From positions 13,445,127 to 13,509,126 of the forward strand of contig JAKSZU010000026.1 of the NCBI GenBank assembly GCA_026018925.1: a DNA stretch of 64,000 bases, read 5' to 3'. Every line of letters begins with the position of its first letter. Position 1 is the first letter of the stretch. The DNA is from Tupaia tana (Eukaryota > Chordata > Mammalia > Scandentia > Tupaiidae). The notes under the pieces are model-generated. The model did not search any database. It worked only from the letters and a program-made list of their open reading frames with translations, and had not been told where the DNA came from. Below, piece after piece: positions 40,699 through 50,510 of the stretch. The translations under genes were made by a program, and so were the position numbers.

Positions 40699-40945
40699 CC
40701 GGGGACCAGACCATGGCTCTTACAAAGCGCGATGCTTTTGTCCGAGAGTCAGACCCACATGGGGGGGTTCTGGGTTTGAGTTGGAGACTTCTCTGGGCAT
40801 GCCCGGCACATCCGTGGCCATGATGCAGGGCTGGCTAAGACTGGGGGTGGATTAAGGCATGGAGACCCTGTTGGGGAGGGCTTTTCTCTCTATCTCTGTC
40901 TTTCTTACTCATGGAATAAATTAATAAATAAACTTTGAAAAAAGA
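40699..40945 (+). mobile_element. second tRNA-like SINE (family E), copy 6
   Basis: The best sense copy: GGGGACCAGACCATGGCTCT, CAGACCCACATGG, GGGTTTGAGTTGGAGACTTC, GCAGGGCTGGCTAAGACTGG, then CCCTGTTGGGGAGGGC. It has a CT-rich part and an AATAAATTAATAAATAAAC tail. Confidence 0.75.
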
Positions 40946-40949
40946 AAAC

Positions 40950-41225
40950 TATTTTTATTTTTCTTTTAATTGAGAGATTTTTTGCTACAGAGAGTGTGAA
41001 CTCTCTGGGGACACAGAGAGAGACAGAGAGAGAAAGAAGGTGAGAAATTACTCCCTAGGGTGGATGGCCACACTGCAATTCATTCTCTTCCATTCTCCTC
41101 TTGGGATTTTGGGCACACGTGCACACATGCTTGGCATGAGTTTTAAGCCTCCAGGCCTGAGACTCAAACTGCGGTCAGCTCTGTGGGAGTCCAGCGACGT
41201 AACCTTTATGCAATCTGCTGGTGCC
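40950..41225 (-). mobile_element. tRNA-derived SINE, subfamily A
   Basis: The reversed head ends ATGCAATCTGCTGGTGCC. It stands next to the family E tail at 40945, apparently inserted there. Confidence 0.88.
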
Positions 41226-41381
41226 GGTTCCTTTTTTTAATGCCTGAAGAAAGCTGGGGCATAAAACGTAGTACTGGCACCCAAGAAATGATAGCAACTC
41301 AACTTCTCTAAGCCTGGGCTTCTATGATCTGAAAGTTACCAGAAGGTCTTTGCAGAGGTGAATTCCAAAGATACCATCATT

Positions 41382-41677
41382 TGGGGCCAGTGGGTGGCAT
41401 AGTGGCTGGAGCACTGAACTACCATGTGGTCGACCACAGTTTGAGTCCTGGACGTGGGGGCTTGAGATGCACTCCAGGCGTGTGTGTGTGTGTGTGTGTG
41501 CCCAAAATCCTGGGAGGAGAATGGCGGATGGGATTGTGGTGTGGCCATGCTCCCTGGGGAGGGATTTATAGGTTTCTGTTTTTCTGTCTGTCTTTCTCTC
41601 TCCCCTGCAAGCGCATGCAACTATGGCAAATCAAAACAAAACAAAACAACTCACAAAAACAAAAACAAAAAGCAAAA
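41382..41677 (+). mobile_element. tRNA-derived SINE, subfamily C
   Basis: Head TGGGGCCAGTGGGTGGCATA, a (GT)n at 41479-41500, and an (AAAAC)n tail. Duplication GATACCATCATT / GATACCATTATT. Confidence 0.93.
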
Positions 41678-41809
41678 AATGATACCATTATTCTCAGAGG
41701 AAGCCCCAAGGGAATTCCACGCTCTTTCTACTTCCTGGCATCATCACAACTAGCAGTTATACATTTATTTGAGTATTTAATGAATGGCCTCTCGTCCTCT
41801 CATCCCCTC

Positions 41810-41930
41810 ATCCCCTGTAGACCGTAAACTCCATGAGGGCATGGACCAAATCATTCATTGTGCCTTCCTGTATTCCCAGCACCCAGTGCAGTGTCTGGTC
41901 AAATGGTATTTGTTCACAACTGGATCGAGG
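41810..41930 (+). mobile_element. L2 3' end
   Basis: Sense L2: GTAAACTCCATGAGGGCATG, CTGTATTCCCAGCACCCAGT, then GCAGTGTCTGGTC. Confidence 0.75.
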
Positions 41931-42070
41931 CTGCTGAGTTGAAATCCTGGCTTCTCCACCCACAAGCTGTGTGACCTTGGGTGAGTTAATGAAACTTTCT
42001 GAGCCTCATTTTTCCTTATCTGTACAGTGGGGAATGTTATCTACAGCGAAGAGAGCTAAATCAATGCCTG
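41931..42070 (+). mobile_element. MIR
   Basis: Sense MIR: GCTGTGTGACCTTGGGTGAG, GAGCCTCATTTTTCC, CTGTACAGTGGGGAATG. Confidence 0.82.
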
Positions 42071-42680
42071 TCCACCCATTGTCGCCACTGGCGTGTGCTC
42101 CTCAGGGTTACCAATGATTAGTGCCATGACGATGTCATATTTTTCATTTAATTCATGAAAGTCACTCTGTCATAGGATGCCAGGTCCCAGAGATGGGCCG
42201 GCTCTGCCTTGAAGGAGTGTTTGTCTCTGTGAGTTATTTGGAGAAAGATCCGAGTTTGCAGAGAATCTGGCAGCTCATCTAAGTAGAAAAGTAGAAGCCA
42301 AAGTGATTTCTTGTGGGAGACTCCAGGGGCCTCTGGGGTCACCAAACCGCCTTTCTCTCTCACCTGGAAAAAATAAGAATTGATTGGAAGCTCATCCCAT
42401 CTGAAAAGGTCTGTTGGAAGCCAGAACAGGTGCATGCTGTCAAGAATGCTTTTGGACTTTGGTCCAGAGCAGAAATGATTCATGGTGATTCACTTTTTCA
42501 GGGAGTAATGGAGACTCAGTGGAGGTGCCCCCAGGGTCCCAGAGGCCTGCTGGTCTAGACAGTTTCCCTGAGCAGCTAGAAGAGAGGAAAGTCAAACAGC
42601 TGATAGGAATTCGTGAGAAAGGAGAAGAGACCCAGAGGGAGCCAAAGCAGAGAGTAGGGGAGATTGAGAATAAGGTGCCA
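42071..42680. other. unique sequence
   Basis: About 600 bp, no repeat family recognised. Minus (111) and plus (81, 128) codon frames overlap; the last runs into the A SINE. No known domain. Confidence 0.3.
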
Positions 42681-42979
42681 GGGGAACCAGCAGTTAGCGT
42701 AATGGCTATGTCGCTGGACTCCCATGTAGTGGACCGCAGTTCTCATCCTGGACCCGGTGGCTTAAAACTCACGCCGGGGGCGTGTGCATGCGTGCCCAAG
42801 ATCCCGAGAGGAGAATGGAGGAGAAGGGACTGTGGCATGGCCATCACCCCCTGGGGGGTGATTTCTCGCTTTCTGTCTCTCTGTCTCTCTCTGTCTTTCT
42901 GGTGAGTGCATGCACCCTATAGCAAAAAATAAAATAAAATAAAATAAAACCTCCAAAAAAAGAAAAAGAAAGAAAGAAA
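42681..42979 (+). mobile_element. tRNA-derived SINE, subfamily A
   Basis: Head GGGGAACCAGCAGTTAGCGT, complete CpG-bearing body, and a tail of (AAAAT)n followed by (GAAA)n. Confidence 0.95.
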
Positions 42980-43450
42980 ATGCGTGGAATGGGGATGGTG
43001 AGTATGGCGGAGGTGAGGATGCAATTTTAAGGTGTATGGTCAGGAACACACTCCCTGAAAGGGGAACATTTGAGCATAGATCTAAAAAAGGTGGACAGTG
43101 AGGCATATGTATATTTTTGAAGAAGGGAATAACAGGAGGTGAGAACAGCAAAGTGCAAAGGCCCTGAGGCAGGAGCACGTGTGTAGAGCCAGTGTCAAGG
43201 AGCAGAGTGAAAGAGGGAGGAGAGTCGTTGGAGGCCAAGACGGAGAAGGTCTGCAGAACTGGGCCACGTGGTCTTATGACCACTGTAAGGAGTCTGGGGA
43301 AGTGAGATCTATTGCAAAATCTTGGGCAGTGGAGTAATGCGATCTGGCTTGGGTTTTAACAAGACGGTAGGGGAGAAAACAGGAGGACTAGTGAGGAGAC
43401 TCCTGTGAGGATGGCAGCTTGAAGCAGAGGGTCACTGGGACTGGTGAGAA
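42980..43450 (-). mobile_element. L2 3' region (long fragment)
   Basis: Antisense L2 in order: GAGCATAGATCTAAAAAAGG, GTGCAAAGGCCCTGAGGCAG, CCACTGTAAGGAGTCTGG, then GGAGTAATGCGATCTGGCTT. Confidence 0.75.
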
Positions 43451-43600
43451 GAAGAGGGATTCTATATGCAATTTGGGCCGAATCCCTGTCTACTAATGCA
43501 GCGTAGGGAGCTTCCATCCTGCCCACTCACGTGTCCTGCCCTCACTGTGCCCAGAAGCCTGAAAGGCAGAGACAGTCCCACACAGCTTCAGGCTGTCCTA

Positions 43601-43928
43601 TTGGGTCATCAAGAAAGTCGTAACACTTTGGGTTTTTTTCAGAGAGAGATTTTTGCTATAAGGTGTGTGTGTTCACCAGCGAGACAGAGACAGAGAGACA
43701 GAAAGCAAGAAATCACCCCCCAGGAGAGGTGGCCATACTGCAATCCCTTTTCTTCCCAGAGGAGGAGACACACACATGCTCAGCATGAGTGTCAGGCTGC
43801 CGGGTCTGGGACTCAAACTGTGGGTGACTATGTGGGAGTCCAGCGACGTAACCATTATGCCATCTGCTGGTCCTAAGTCACAATGCATTTTTGTATAGAA
43901 AAAATGATGACTTTCCTGATGACCTAAT
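43601..43928. mobile_element. palindromic MITE, mariner-like, copy 3, split by a SINE
   Basis: The left arm TTGGGTCATCAAGAAAGTCG is at 43601-43620. The right arm ATGATGACTTTCCTGATGAC (then CTAA) ends at 43928. An A SINE lies between. Rejoined, the arms give the expected size of roughly 80 bp. Confidence 0.8.
43630..43873 (-). mobile_element. tRNA-derived SINE, subfamily A
   Basis: The reversed head ends CCATCTGCTGGTCC. The central loop is partly deleted (CTTCCCAGAGGAGGAGAC). The duplication AAGTCGTAACAC / AAGTCACAATGC lies inside the MITE. Confidence 0.9.
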
Positions 43929-44185
43929 GCATGTCCTCTTGTTCTGGCTCCAAGTGTTCTGAACCACCAAAGCCATTTGGAGTGGTGACCTTGTCATGGC
44001 TGTGCTCCATCTGTCAATGTCAGGCATCTTCCTATGCTTGCTGGCTTGGGGATACCTGGACAAAACTGTGTCCATGCCATAGTGAGGAGAAAGGTTATTC
44101 TCTACCCTGGGATCCAAAGTTGTTCTGTTTGCATCTCACAGAACACGGAGACTTTCATGGATATTTCCATCAGTTTCTGGTCCCT

Positions 44186-44420
44186 CTTTTTTTTTTTAGC
44201 TGTCAGACACTGTATTCTCACCAGAGAGGGAGAAAGCACCCCCTCCAATGGGGCATGATCACACCACAATCCCTTCTCCTCCGTTTCTCCATCCCGTTGG
44301 GGTTTGCGCCATACATGCACACGTGCCTCCTGTATTTTTCAAGCCACCAAGGTCAGGATTTGAATCTCAGTTGGCCACGTGGAATCTGGCTCCCTTAATC
44401 ACTAGTCCATGGGGCAGCCC
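44186..44420 (-). mobile_element. tRNA-derived SINE, subfamily D
   Basis: The reversed head ends CATGGGGCAGCCC. Duplication TTTCTGGTCCCT / CTTCTGGTCCCT. Confidence 0.92.
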
Positions 44421-44730
44421 CTTCTGGTCCCTGTGACATAGGGGCTCACTCTGCTCTCAGGCTCAGTAGGGACCAGTGCTCCGGCTGTCTTCCTCTCTCC
44501 CCGCCAGCCAGGAAGCACCCCTGCCTCCCTGGCTGCCAAGCACAGCAGATTGCAGCGGACAGCCCTGAGAGTGTGTGGGTGTGTCAGGGGCTAGGCAGGC
44601 GGCCGTGCAGGGCTCCAGCTCCGCATTCCTGCGATGGCTCTCATTACCCAGGTGAATCCATGGAAGCTCAGGAAATCTGAACCATTCACCCAAGGCCATC
44701 TCTTTTGCATTAAAAGCCCCAGCACAGAGA
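44421..44730. other. unique sequence
   Basis: GC-richer than its surroundings. ATTACCCAGGTGAATC gives a donor-like site near 44651, but no bounded exon is clear. The minus 134-codon frame is unrecognised. Confidence 0.3.
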
Positions 44731-45085
44731 GCGCTCAATTTATGATGGTCCGATGGATGATTTCTCAGCTTTACGATGGTCTGAATATCCGTGCGTTCAG
44801 TAGAAACCGGACTTGGAGTGCTTATAGGACCATATTCTGTTTTTTTCACTTTCAGTGCACTATTCAATAAATCACATGCTATTCAACACTTTATTATAAA
44901 ATAAGCTTTGTGTTAGATGATTTTGTATCTGTTCTGAGTACATTTAAGGCGAGCTAGGCTGAGCTATGGTCTTTGGTAGGTGAGGTGAAATAAACGCATT
45001 TTCTACTTATATTTTCAACCTATGATGTGTTTATTGGGACATAGCTCCAATGTAAGTCAAAGAGCGTCTGCATTCTGTTTCTTCT
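44731..45085. mobile_element. Tigger/pogo-like DNA transposon
   Basis: AATTTATGATGGTCCGATGG, CAGCTTTACGATGGTCTGAA, TCACTTTCAGTGCACTATTC, CTTTATTATAAAATAAGC, GAGCTAGGCTGAGC, then TATGATGTGTTTATTGGGAC. This is a familiar non-autonomous human-type element whose ends are loosely inverted. Exact name uncertain. Confidence 0.65.
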
Positions 45086-45114
45086 GGAACACGAAAACCC
45101 CAAGCCCACAGTGT

Positions 45115-45390
45115 CTTTTGTTTTTTTTCTTTGAGAGGTTTTGGCCTTAGGGCTCGCCGCCACAGAGAGAGAGAGACAGAGAAAGTGAGAGGGAAAGTGA
45201 GAACCCCCCCCCCCCCCAGGGGCAATGGGCATGTCACAATCTCTTCTCCTCCGTTCTCCTCCTGGGATCTTGGGCGTGCACACACACACATGCACCTAGC
45301 ATGATTTTCAAGCCACCGGGTCTAGGACTCGGACCGTGGTCAGCCATGTGGGAGTCCAGAGATATAACTGTTATGGCAATCTGCTAGTCC
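45115..45390 (-). mobile_element. tRNA-derived SINE, subfamily A
   Basis: The reversed head ends GGCAATCTGCTAGTCC. There is a C run in the central loop (about 45205-45217). Duplication CCCACAGTGTC / CCCACAGGGTC. Confidence 0.92.
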
Positions 45391-45504
45391 CCACAGGGTC
45401 CTTTTTTCCCCCAAATTTAAAGTGATTTGATGGTAGAACAGAAATTTCAATATTAGAGCATTTATGTTTAAAATCTTGACTGTCCAGTTATATCTGCAGT
45501 AATT

Positions 45505-45610
45505 ATTCACTCGTTGGTTTAACAAATATTTCATGAGTGCCAAAACATACCAGACCAAGAAGCTCAGCATCTGCTATGGAGACAGTCTTATTTCCTGTAT
45601 GCTTTGGGTA
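45505..45610 (-). mobile_element. L2 3'-end fragment
   Basis: Antisense L2 terminus: TTTAACAAATATTTCATGAG, then TGCCAAAACATACCAG. Confidence 0.65.
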
Positions 45611-45689
45611 TTCAATGGAACTCTGGGCTACTCCTTAAGAGGAAGAGAGTGCCAGAAATGAGACGTAACCATCACTTCTTGGTGTGAGT

Positions 45690-45870
45690 GGTAGATGCAA
45701 TGACAGAAAGGCACAGCTGCAATGTCAGGCAGACAGGGGTTCAAAGCCCACATCCCATGTTTACCATTGAGCAGCTGGGCGACCCTTAGTATCTCAAGTC
45801 CCTTTAGCACTGAACAGACAAGAACAGCATTTGTCACCATAAATGCTTGACAAACAATTGCTACTATGGC
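45690..45870 (+). mobile_element. possible MIR fragment
   Basis: Weak sense match: GACAGGGGTTCAAAGCCC, GAGCAGCTGGGCGACCCTTA, GTCCCTTTAGCACTGAAC. Confidence 0.4.
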
Positions 45871-46736
45871 TGGGTGGACAATGGATCTTGACTGTAGGAA
45901 CAAACTGGAAAATTCTGCCCCAAGCCCTCTTTGCCTGCAGCATTGGGTGTGAGGAAGAGGGTACCATATAGAAAGGCTCTTGGTTCCGAAATAGTTAACA
46001 GAGCTCTTCAAAGCACCTGGTCCCTGAGACATCGTGAGAGAAAGTTTCTCCAAATGCAAGAGCATAAACCCTTTCATGTTTGCTAAAGACTTGCAAGTTC
46101 ACTTTTCCCTGACTTCAAACGGGGCAAAACCTGCTTTTCAGCTTTTATGCTTACAGAGGAAGTTTAACACCATAGATATTTTTCTAGGTGATTAAAGGGA
46201 TCATGTTTTTCGAAATAATGAGTTGGGACCTATGGTGGGGATGGGGGTGGAGACGGTATACTTGACCTTAGGATAGAATAATATTTGCCATTCTGAAAAC
46301 CTGGGGAGGGATATTCGGTCACCTCCTCCTCTGTCCACTCGCCAGATTAGAGCTGGCTGGAAATTTAGGCATCCTGATCTATTATCTCAACACACGATAA
46401 ACACCCCAAGAGTGGGACCATACCTCGGGATACCTTTATTCCCCCATAAAACCTTGAAAATAGTTTTCTACAGGAGACAGGTTCTTGTTAACGCTGACGG
46501 CTACTGTTTAATGAATAGTTGAGTTATTTCAGGAAACATGGGGTGCTTGATAATTATTAGCTCAGTAAATCCTCCAAACAAAACAACAATAACAAAACAA
46601 ACCCCACCAAGATGATAGTGCTATTGTTATTTTTAATTTTTTATTACTTATTAGTTTTATGATTATGACCATGGAGAAAACGTAAGGTTTATCAGAAAAG
46701 GAAGTGCTGGTCTAAGTTTAAAAGACTGGCCTGGGA
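45871..46736. other. unique sequence
   Basis: About 860 bp without recognised repeats or splice-bounded frames. It becomes A/T-rich near 46570-46670. Confidence 0.35.
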
Positions 46737-46992
46737 GGGGACCAGCAGTTAGTGTAATGGCTATGTCGCTGGACTCCCACGTAGTCGACCGCGGTTCGCG
46801 TCCCAGACCCGGTGGCTTAAAACTCATGCCGTGCACATGTGTGTGCGTGCCCAAGATCCCGAGAGGAGAATGGAGGAGAAGGGATTGCGGTGTGGCCATC
46901 ACCCCGGGGGGTGATTTCTCGCTTTCTGTCTTTCTGTCTCTGTCTGTCTGATGAGTGCACGCGCCCTATAGCTAAAACCTCTCAAAAAAAAA
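46737..46992 (+). mobile_element. tRNA-derived SINE, subfamily A (well preserved)
   Basis: Head GGGGACCAGCAGTTAGTGTA, GTAGTCGACCGCGGTTCGCG. Duplication AAAAGACTGGCCTGG / AAAAGACTGGGCTGG. Confidence 0.96.
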
Positions 46993-47397
46993 AAAAAGAC
47001 TGGGCTGGTGGACAAGAGGGGGGTAACAGACTCACGTCCTTACTGGTGACTTTCTGCACCCTGCGTGACTGACGTTCTAAGCCCCGTTCCTCCAGATAAT
47101 TGTAACTTGTGTCAGAATTTGCAGTCTCGCTGTCAACAGGAACGAGGACGGACTTCTGCTCAATCCCTTTCCCATCTCCTCTGGACTCTCCCATGTTATC
47201 TTCATGCTAAAATGTAAACTTATCCAGTGACGACTTCTTCCTTCCTCCTCCTCCCCCTTCTTCTTCAGTAAAAGGAGGATGTTTTGGTAGAGCGAGCGGG
47301 CATGCTTTTCATTCCTCTCTGGTCCTGCCGCTGGATGGATCTGACAGCATGCCTCAGGATTGAACCCTTATTTTGAGCTAGCTTCATTTTTTCCTTT
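46993..47397. other. unique sequence
   Basis: No repeat recognised. A short pyrimidine-rich stretch lies at about 47237-47268. Confidence 0.35.
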
Positions 47398-47566
47398 AGA
47401 ATTATTTATTTAATTTTATTTATTATGATTTTTCAATTTACTATAGTGCACATGTGCCCACCAGAGAGAGAGAGAGAGGGAGAAAGCAAATCTTTGGGCC
47501 CAGGACCTGAACTGAACTTGGCCACATGGGAGTCCAGCACCCCACCATCACACTACCTGCTGGCCC
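47398..47566 (-). mobile_element. tRNA-derived SINE, subfamily B
   Basis: (ATTT)n start, (GA)n centre; the reversed head ends CACTACCTGCTGGCCCC. Confidence 0.88.
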
Positions 47567-47639
47567 CGAGCCTTGATAGACCAATAAATCCCTTCTTTTT
47601 TTTATGACTTTTACTCTGTAGTTGTTCTTTTTTGCTTGA

Positions 47640-47880
47640 CATTATTTACAGAAGATAAAACTGAAGCTCAAAGAGATGGAATAATAAGGCCATAGTCACA
47701 GAACTCAAAGCAATAAGAGGGAGGATTTGAACCCACAAATGTGTGATTCTATTCTACCATCCTGACCTTGGAATCAATTAGGTTTAGGGTGGAGCCTCTG
47801 CCTTCTTTAATGCAGCCTTCTCATACTGTGTGACCTTTGGGCACGTTACCTGGCCTTTCTGAGCTTTGGCCCCCTCGTCG
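47640..47880. mobile_element. two MIR fragments (- then +)
   Basis: Antisense MIR (CAGAAGATAAAACTGAAGCT, GAGGATTTGAACCCAC) runs to about 47770. Sense MIR (ACTGTGTGACCTTTGGGCAC, CCTTTCTGAGCTTTGG) runs to about 47880. Confidence 0.72.
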
Positions 47881-47947
47881 GAGTTGCGATACACTTGTGC
47901 ATAGGAAAAACATGAAAAATACGTCATGACTTTTCTGACAACTCAAT
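47881..47947. mobile_element. palindromic MITE, mariner-like, copy 4 (left arm eroded)
   Basis: Loop AGGAAAAACATGAAAAATAC and right arm GTCATGACTTTTCTGACAAC, then TCAATAGA. The left arm is hardly recognisable. It abuts a MIR. Confidence 0.65.
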
Positions 47948-48076
47948 AGATAATCATTTTTTTCTTAGACTTGTGAAATTAAAAAAATATATTGAAAGTG
48001 CCTGACATTGTGTTAGCCAATGGTGGCCACTCCAAAATATACTATTAGAGCCCTCCTACTTCTAATGAAAACATTT

Positions 48077-48333
48077 GGGAGCCAGCTGGTGGCATAATGG
48101 TTGGGGTGCTGGACTCTCACATGGCTGATCGTGGTTCAAGTCCTGGACCTGGACGCTTGAAATTCATGCCAGGCATGTGTGTGTGTGCACAAAATCCCAA
48201 GAGGAGAAGGGATTGTGGTGGTGTAGCCATCCCCCCGGGGAGGGTGATTTCCTGCTTTTCCTCTCTCTGTCTCTTCCTATCTCTCTGGTGAGCATATGCG
48301 CCCTTTAGCAAAAATCTCTCTCAAAAAAAAAAA
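48077..48333 (+). mobile_element. tRNA-derived SINE, subfamily C
   Basis: Head GGGAGCCAGCTGGTGGCATA, slightly shortened centre, and an AAAAATCTCTCTCAAAAAAA end. Confidence 0.9.
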
Positions 48334-49051
48334 TTATTAAAGGAAAAGAAATTTCTCCTCTCTCTCAGCCTGCAGAGGGTTAACTTAGAATCTCAGTCTG
48401 TCAGCATTTTTCTGATCTTGGCACTAATTAGGTACAGAAATCATTTTGTCTCTGCCACGTATAATGAGAACGATTGTACAGAAATGGAATTTATCATGCT
48501 ATGCATGCAAGGCTTTTATTTTTTTAAAGACTACCTCAACTTCCCCCATTTTTCTTTATTTCCTCCCTTTCTTGCCAGATAATCAAATACAGAAGTTATA
48601 TTAACCTCCCAACCACTTCAATTAAAATGCTCATCCAAAATTTGAAAACAATTAAAAAACCCATTATCTTGGATTTAACGTTCTCTGATTCTGCGTCTAT
48701 TTTCTGCCGCAGCGTAAGCGGCAGGTAACATTATCACAGTAGGCGCCTTCTAGAAAGCAGTGTCTCATTCTCTGCCAGTGGGCCCCGTGGCTGCTCTCCT
48801 GGCTTAGCCCTTACTAAAACCCCACACACCCTGGTGTACTTTTGTCATGTCCAAATGCATCGAAATAATTGATTGTTTTAATGAGCTCTCCATCTGTCTC
48901 GCTTTCTTCTGTCTTTCTCTCCCCAGTAGTTGGTTTCGGGGAGAGGAAAGGACAGACTCCACTCTAGGGAGATCATAGACTCAGAGATAGGGGTGTCTCT
49001 GGGTCTGACTTGGATCTACTGCCCCCTGATGAAATCAGAATGGTATTTCCA
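48334..49051. other. repeat-free, conserved-looking block
   Basis: About 700 bp with no repeat. It is rich in ATTAAAA, TAATTG and TTTTAATGAGCTC-type motifs, with isolated CpG-rich spots, as in conserved enhancers or introns of developmental genes. It contains the microexon-like element at 48713-48724. Confidence 0.4.
48713..48724 (+). other. possible 12-nt microexon (CGTAAGCGGCAG)
   Basis: A pyrimidine-rich acceptor (TCTATTTTCTGCCGCAG) is followed after 12 nt by CAG|GTAACA, a fair donor. The 12 nt would add four codons (RKRQ in one frame). A TGC lies just before the acceptor, as in SRRM4-regulated neuronal microexons. It could equally be a hairpin motif, because GCCGC and GCGGC are inverted here. 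Confidence 0.25.
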
Positions 49052-49293
49052 GGGACCAGCAAGTGGTGGTTAAGGCACTGGAATCCCACATGGCTGACTG
49101 TGGTTTGAGTCCTGGACCTGGTAGCTTGAAACTCACACTGGGTGCATGTGCATGCATGCCCAAAATCCCAAGAGGAGAATGGACTGTGACATGGTCATCC
49201 CCTCTGGAAGGTGATTCCTCATTTTCTGTCTCTCTGGTGAGTGCGTATACCCTATGGACAAAATCTCTCTGCAAAAAGAAGGAAAGAAAGAAA
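49052..49293 (+). mobile_element. tRNA-derived SINE, subfamily C
   Basis: Head GGGACCAGCAAGTGGTGGTT and (GAAA)n tail. Duplication GAATGGTATTTCCA / GAATGATATTTCCA. Confidence 0.95.
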
Positions 49294-49419
49294 GGAATGA
49301 TATTTCCAAAGACAAGAATGCAGGGAGGTGTGTCTAATGCTGTGCTGACCTCAAGGAGCACAGGCCCCTCAACTCAGTTCGAGAGAAAGATGGCTCTCGG
49401 TTACCTCTTGGGATAAAGG

Positions 49420-49510
49420 GAGCACATGTAACAAAAGCATGTATTGAGTGTCTACTGGATACCAGACACCATGCCAGGCAGCAAAGATCTAGAAGAGTCC
49501 ATAAAAAGAG
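49420..49510 (-). mobile_element. L2 3'-end fragment
   Basis: Antisense L2: GCATGTATTGAGTGTCTACT, then CCAGACACCATGCCAGGC. Confidence 0.7.
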
Positions 49511-49837
49511 TCCTTGGGTTGGCCATGTACATACACTACTGGCAAGCGTATAAATTTTGCAGGCTTCCTGGAGTGTAATTTAATAATATGTATCCAGAGA
49601 TTTAAAGAGAGGCGTGTGTCCAGTGACCTAGCAATTGGCCTGCTAATCATTTATGATAAGGTGATAATCAAGTATGTGTGCAGATACAGCTACTGCTGTG
49701 TTCACTGAGGCATTATTTATAAAGCAAAGCAAAAAATACTTTGAAAAATCTCATTGTCCAAAGATAAGGAATTACATAAACTAATGGTGGTGTACCTTTA
49801 AAATGGAATATTATGAACTTATTTAAAAGTATATTAG

Positions 49838-49982
49838 GAGGGGCTGGCAGGTGGCATGGTGGTTAAGGTGCTGAACTCTCACATGGCACTGCAGTTCAAG
49901 TCCTGGACCTGGCGGCCTGCTTTCTCACTTTCCCTCACACTCTCTCTGTGTCTCTTTTTGGTCAAATTAAAAAATAATAATA
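49838..49982 (+). mobile_element. tRNA-derived SINE, subfamily B
   Basis: Head GAGGGGCTGGCAGGTGGCAT, ending TTTTTGGTCAAATTAAAAAA. Directly followed by an A head. Confidence 0.9.
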
Positions 49983-50085
49983 GGGACCAGCAAATGGCAT
50001 AATGATTATGTTGCTGGACTCCTACGTAGTTGATCACTGTTCAAGTCCTGAACCTGGTGGCTTAAAACTCAAGCCAGCTATGTGG
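49983..50085 (+). mobile_element. subfamily A SINE, tRNA-like head only
   Basis: GGGACCAGCAAATGGCATAA through GGTGGCTTAAAACTCAAGCC, then stops at GCTATGTGG and returns to L1 sequence. It has no CT-rich part and no A tail. Confidence 0.88.
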
Positions 50086-50127
50086 GGGAATGGCTATGAT
50101 ACATTAAGTGACAAAAACTACATAGAA

Positions 50128-50383
50128 GAGGCCAGCAGGTGGAGTAGTAGCTAGGGTTCTGGATTCCTAAATGGTTGACTACAGTTTGAGCCCCAGACCC
50201 AGTGGCTTGAAAATCATGCCAGATATGTGTGAGTGCATGCCCCAAATTCTGAGAGGAGAATGGAGGAGAAGGGATCATGGCATGGCCATCTCCCCTTGGG
50301 TGATTTCTCACTTTCCCTCTGTCTCTGGTGAGTGCACATGCCCTATGGTAAACAAAACTAAAATAAACAAACAAACTAACTAA
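50128..50383 (+). mobile_element. tRNA-derived SINE, subfamily C
   Basis: Head GAGGCCAGCAGGTGGAGTAG and (AAACAA)n tail. Duplication AAAACTACATAG / AAAACTAAATAG. Confidence 0.92.
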
Positions 50384-50510
50384 AACTAAATAGGATACTG
50401 AATAGTATGATTTCAGTTTTCTGGTGGAAAAAATCTATTTATCTATCTCTATGACTGCATTGGAAAAAAAGACAGGAAGGAAATACATTCTGGGAAGATG
50501 AGAGTCTGGG

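Larger units (their letters stand above)
49540..50510 (+). mobile_element. L1ME-type 3' UTR interrupted by three SINEs
   Basis: Ordered segments: GGCATTATTTATAAAGCAAA, CATTGTCCAAAGATAAGG, AAATGGAATATTATG (to 49837), then ATTAAGTGACAAAAACTAC (50104) and GGATACTGAATAGTATGATT (50392). SINEs at 49838, 49983 and 50128 split it. Confidence 0.75.

Noticed and set aside
42519-42905. 128-codon frame and many similar ones containing MAMSLDSHVVD or SPPFSSRDLGH
   Set aside because: These peptides recur across the window because they are translations of the SINE itself, on one strand or the other.
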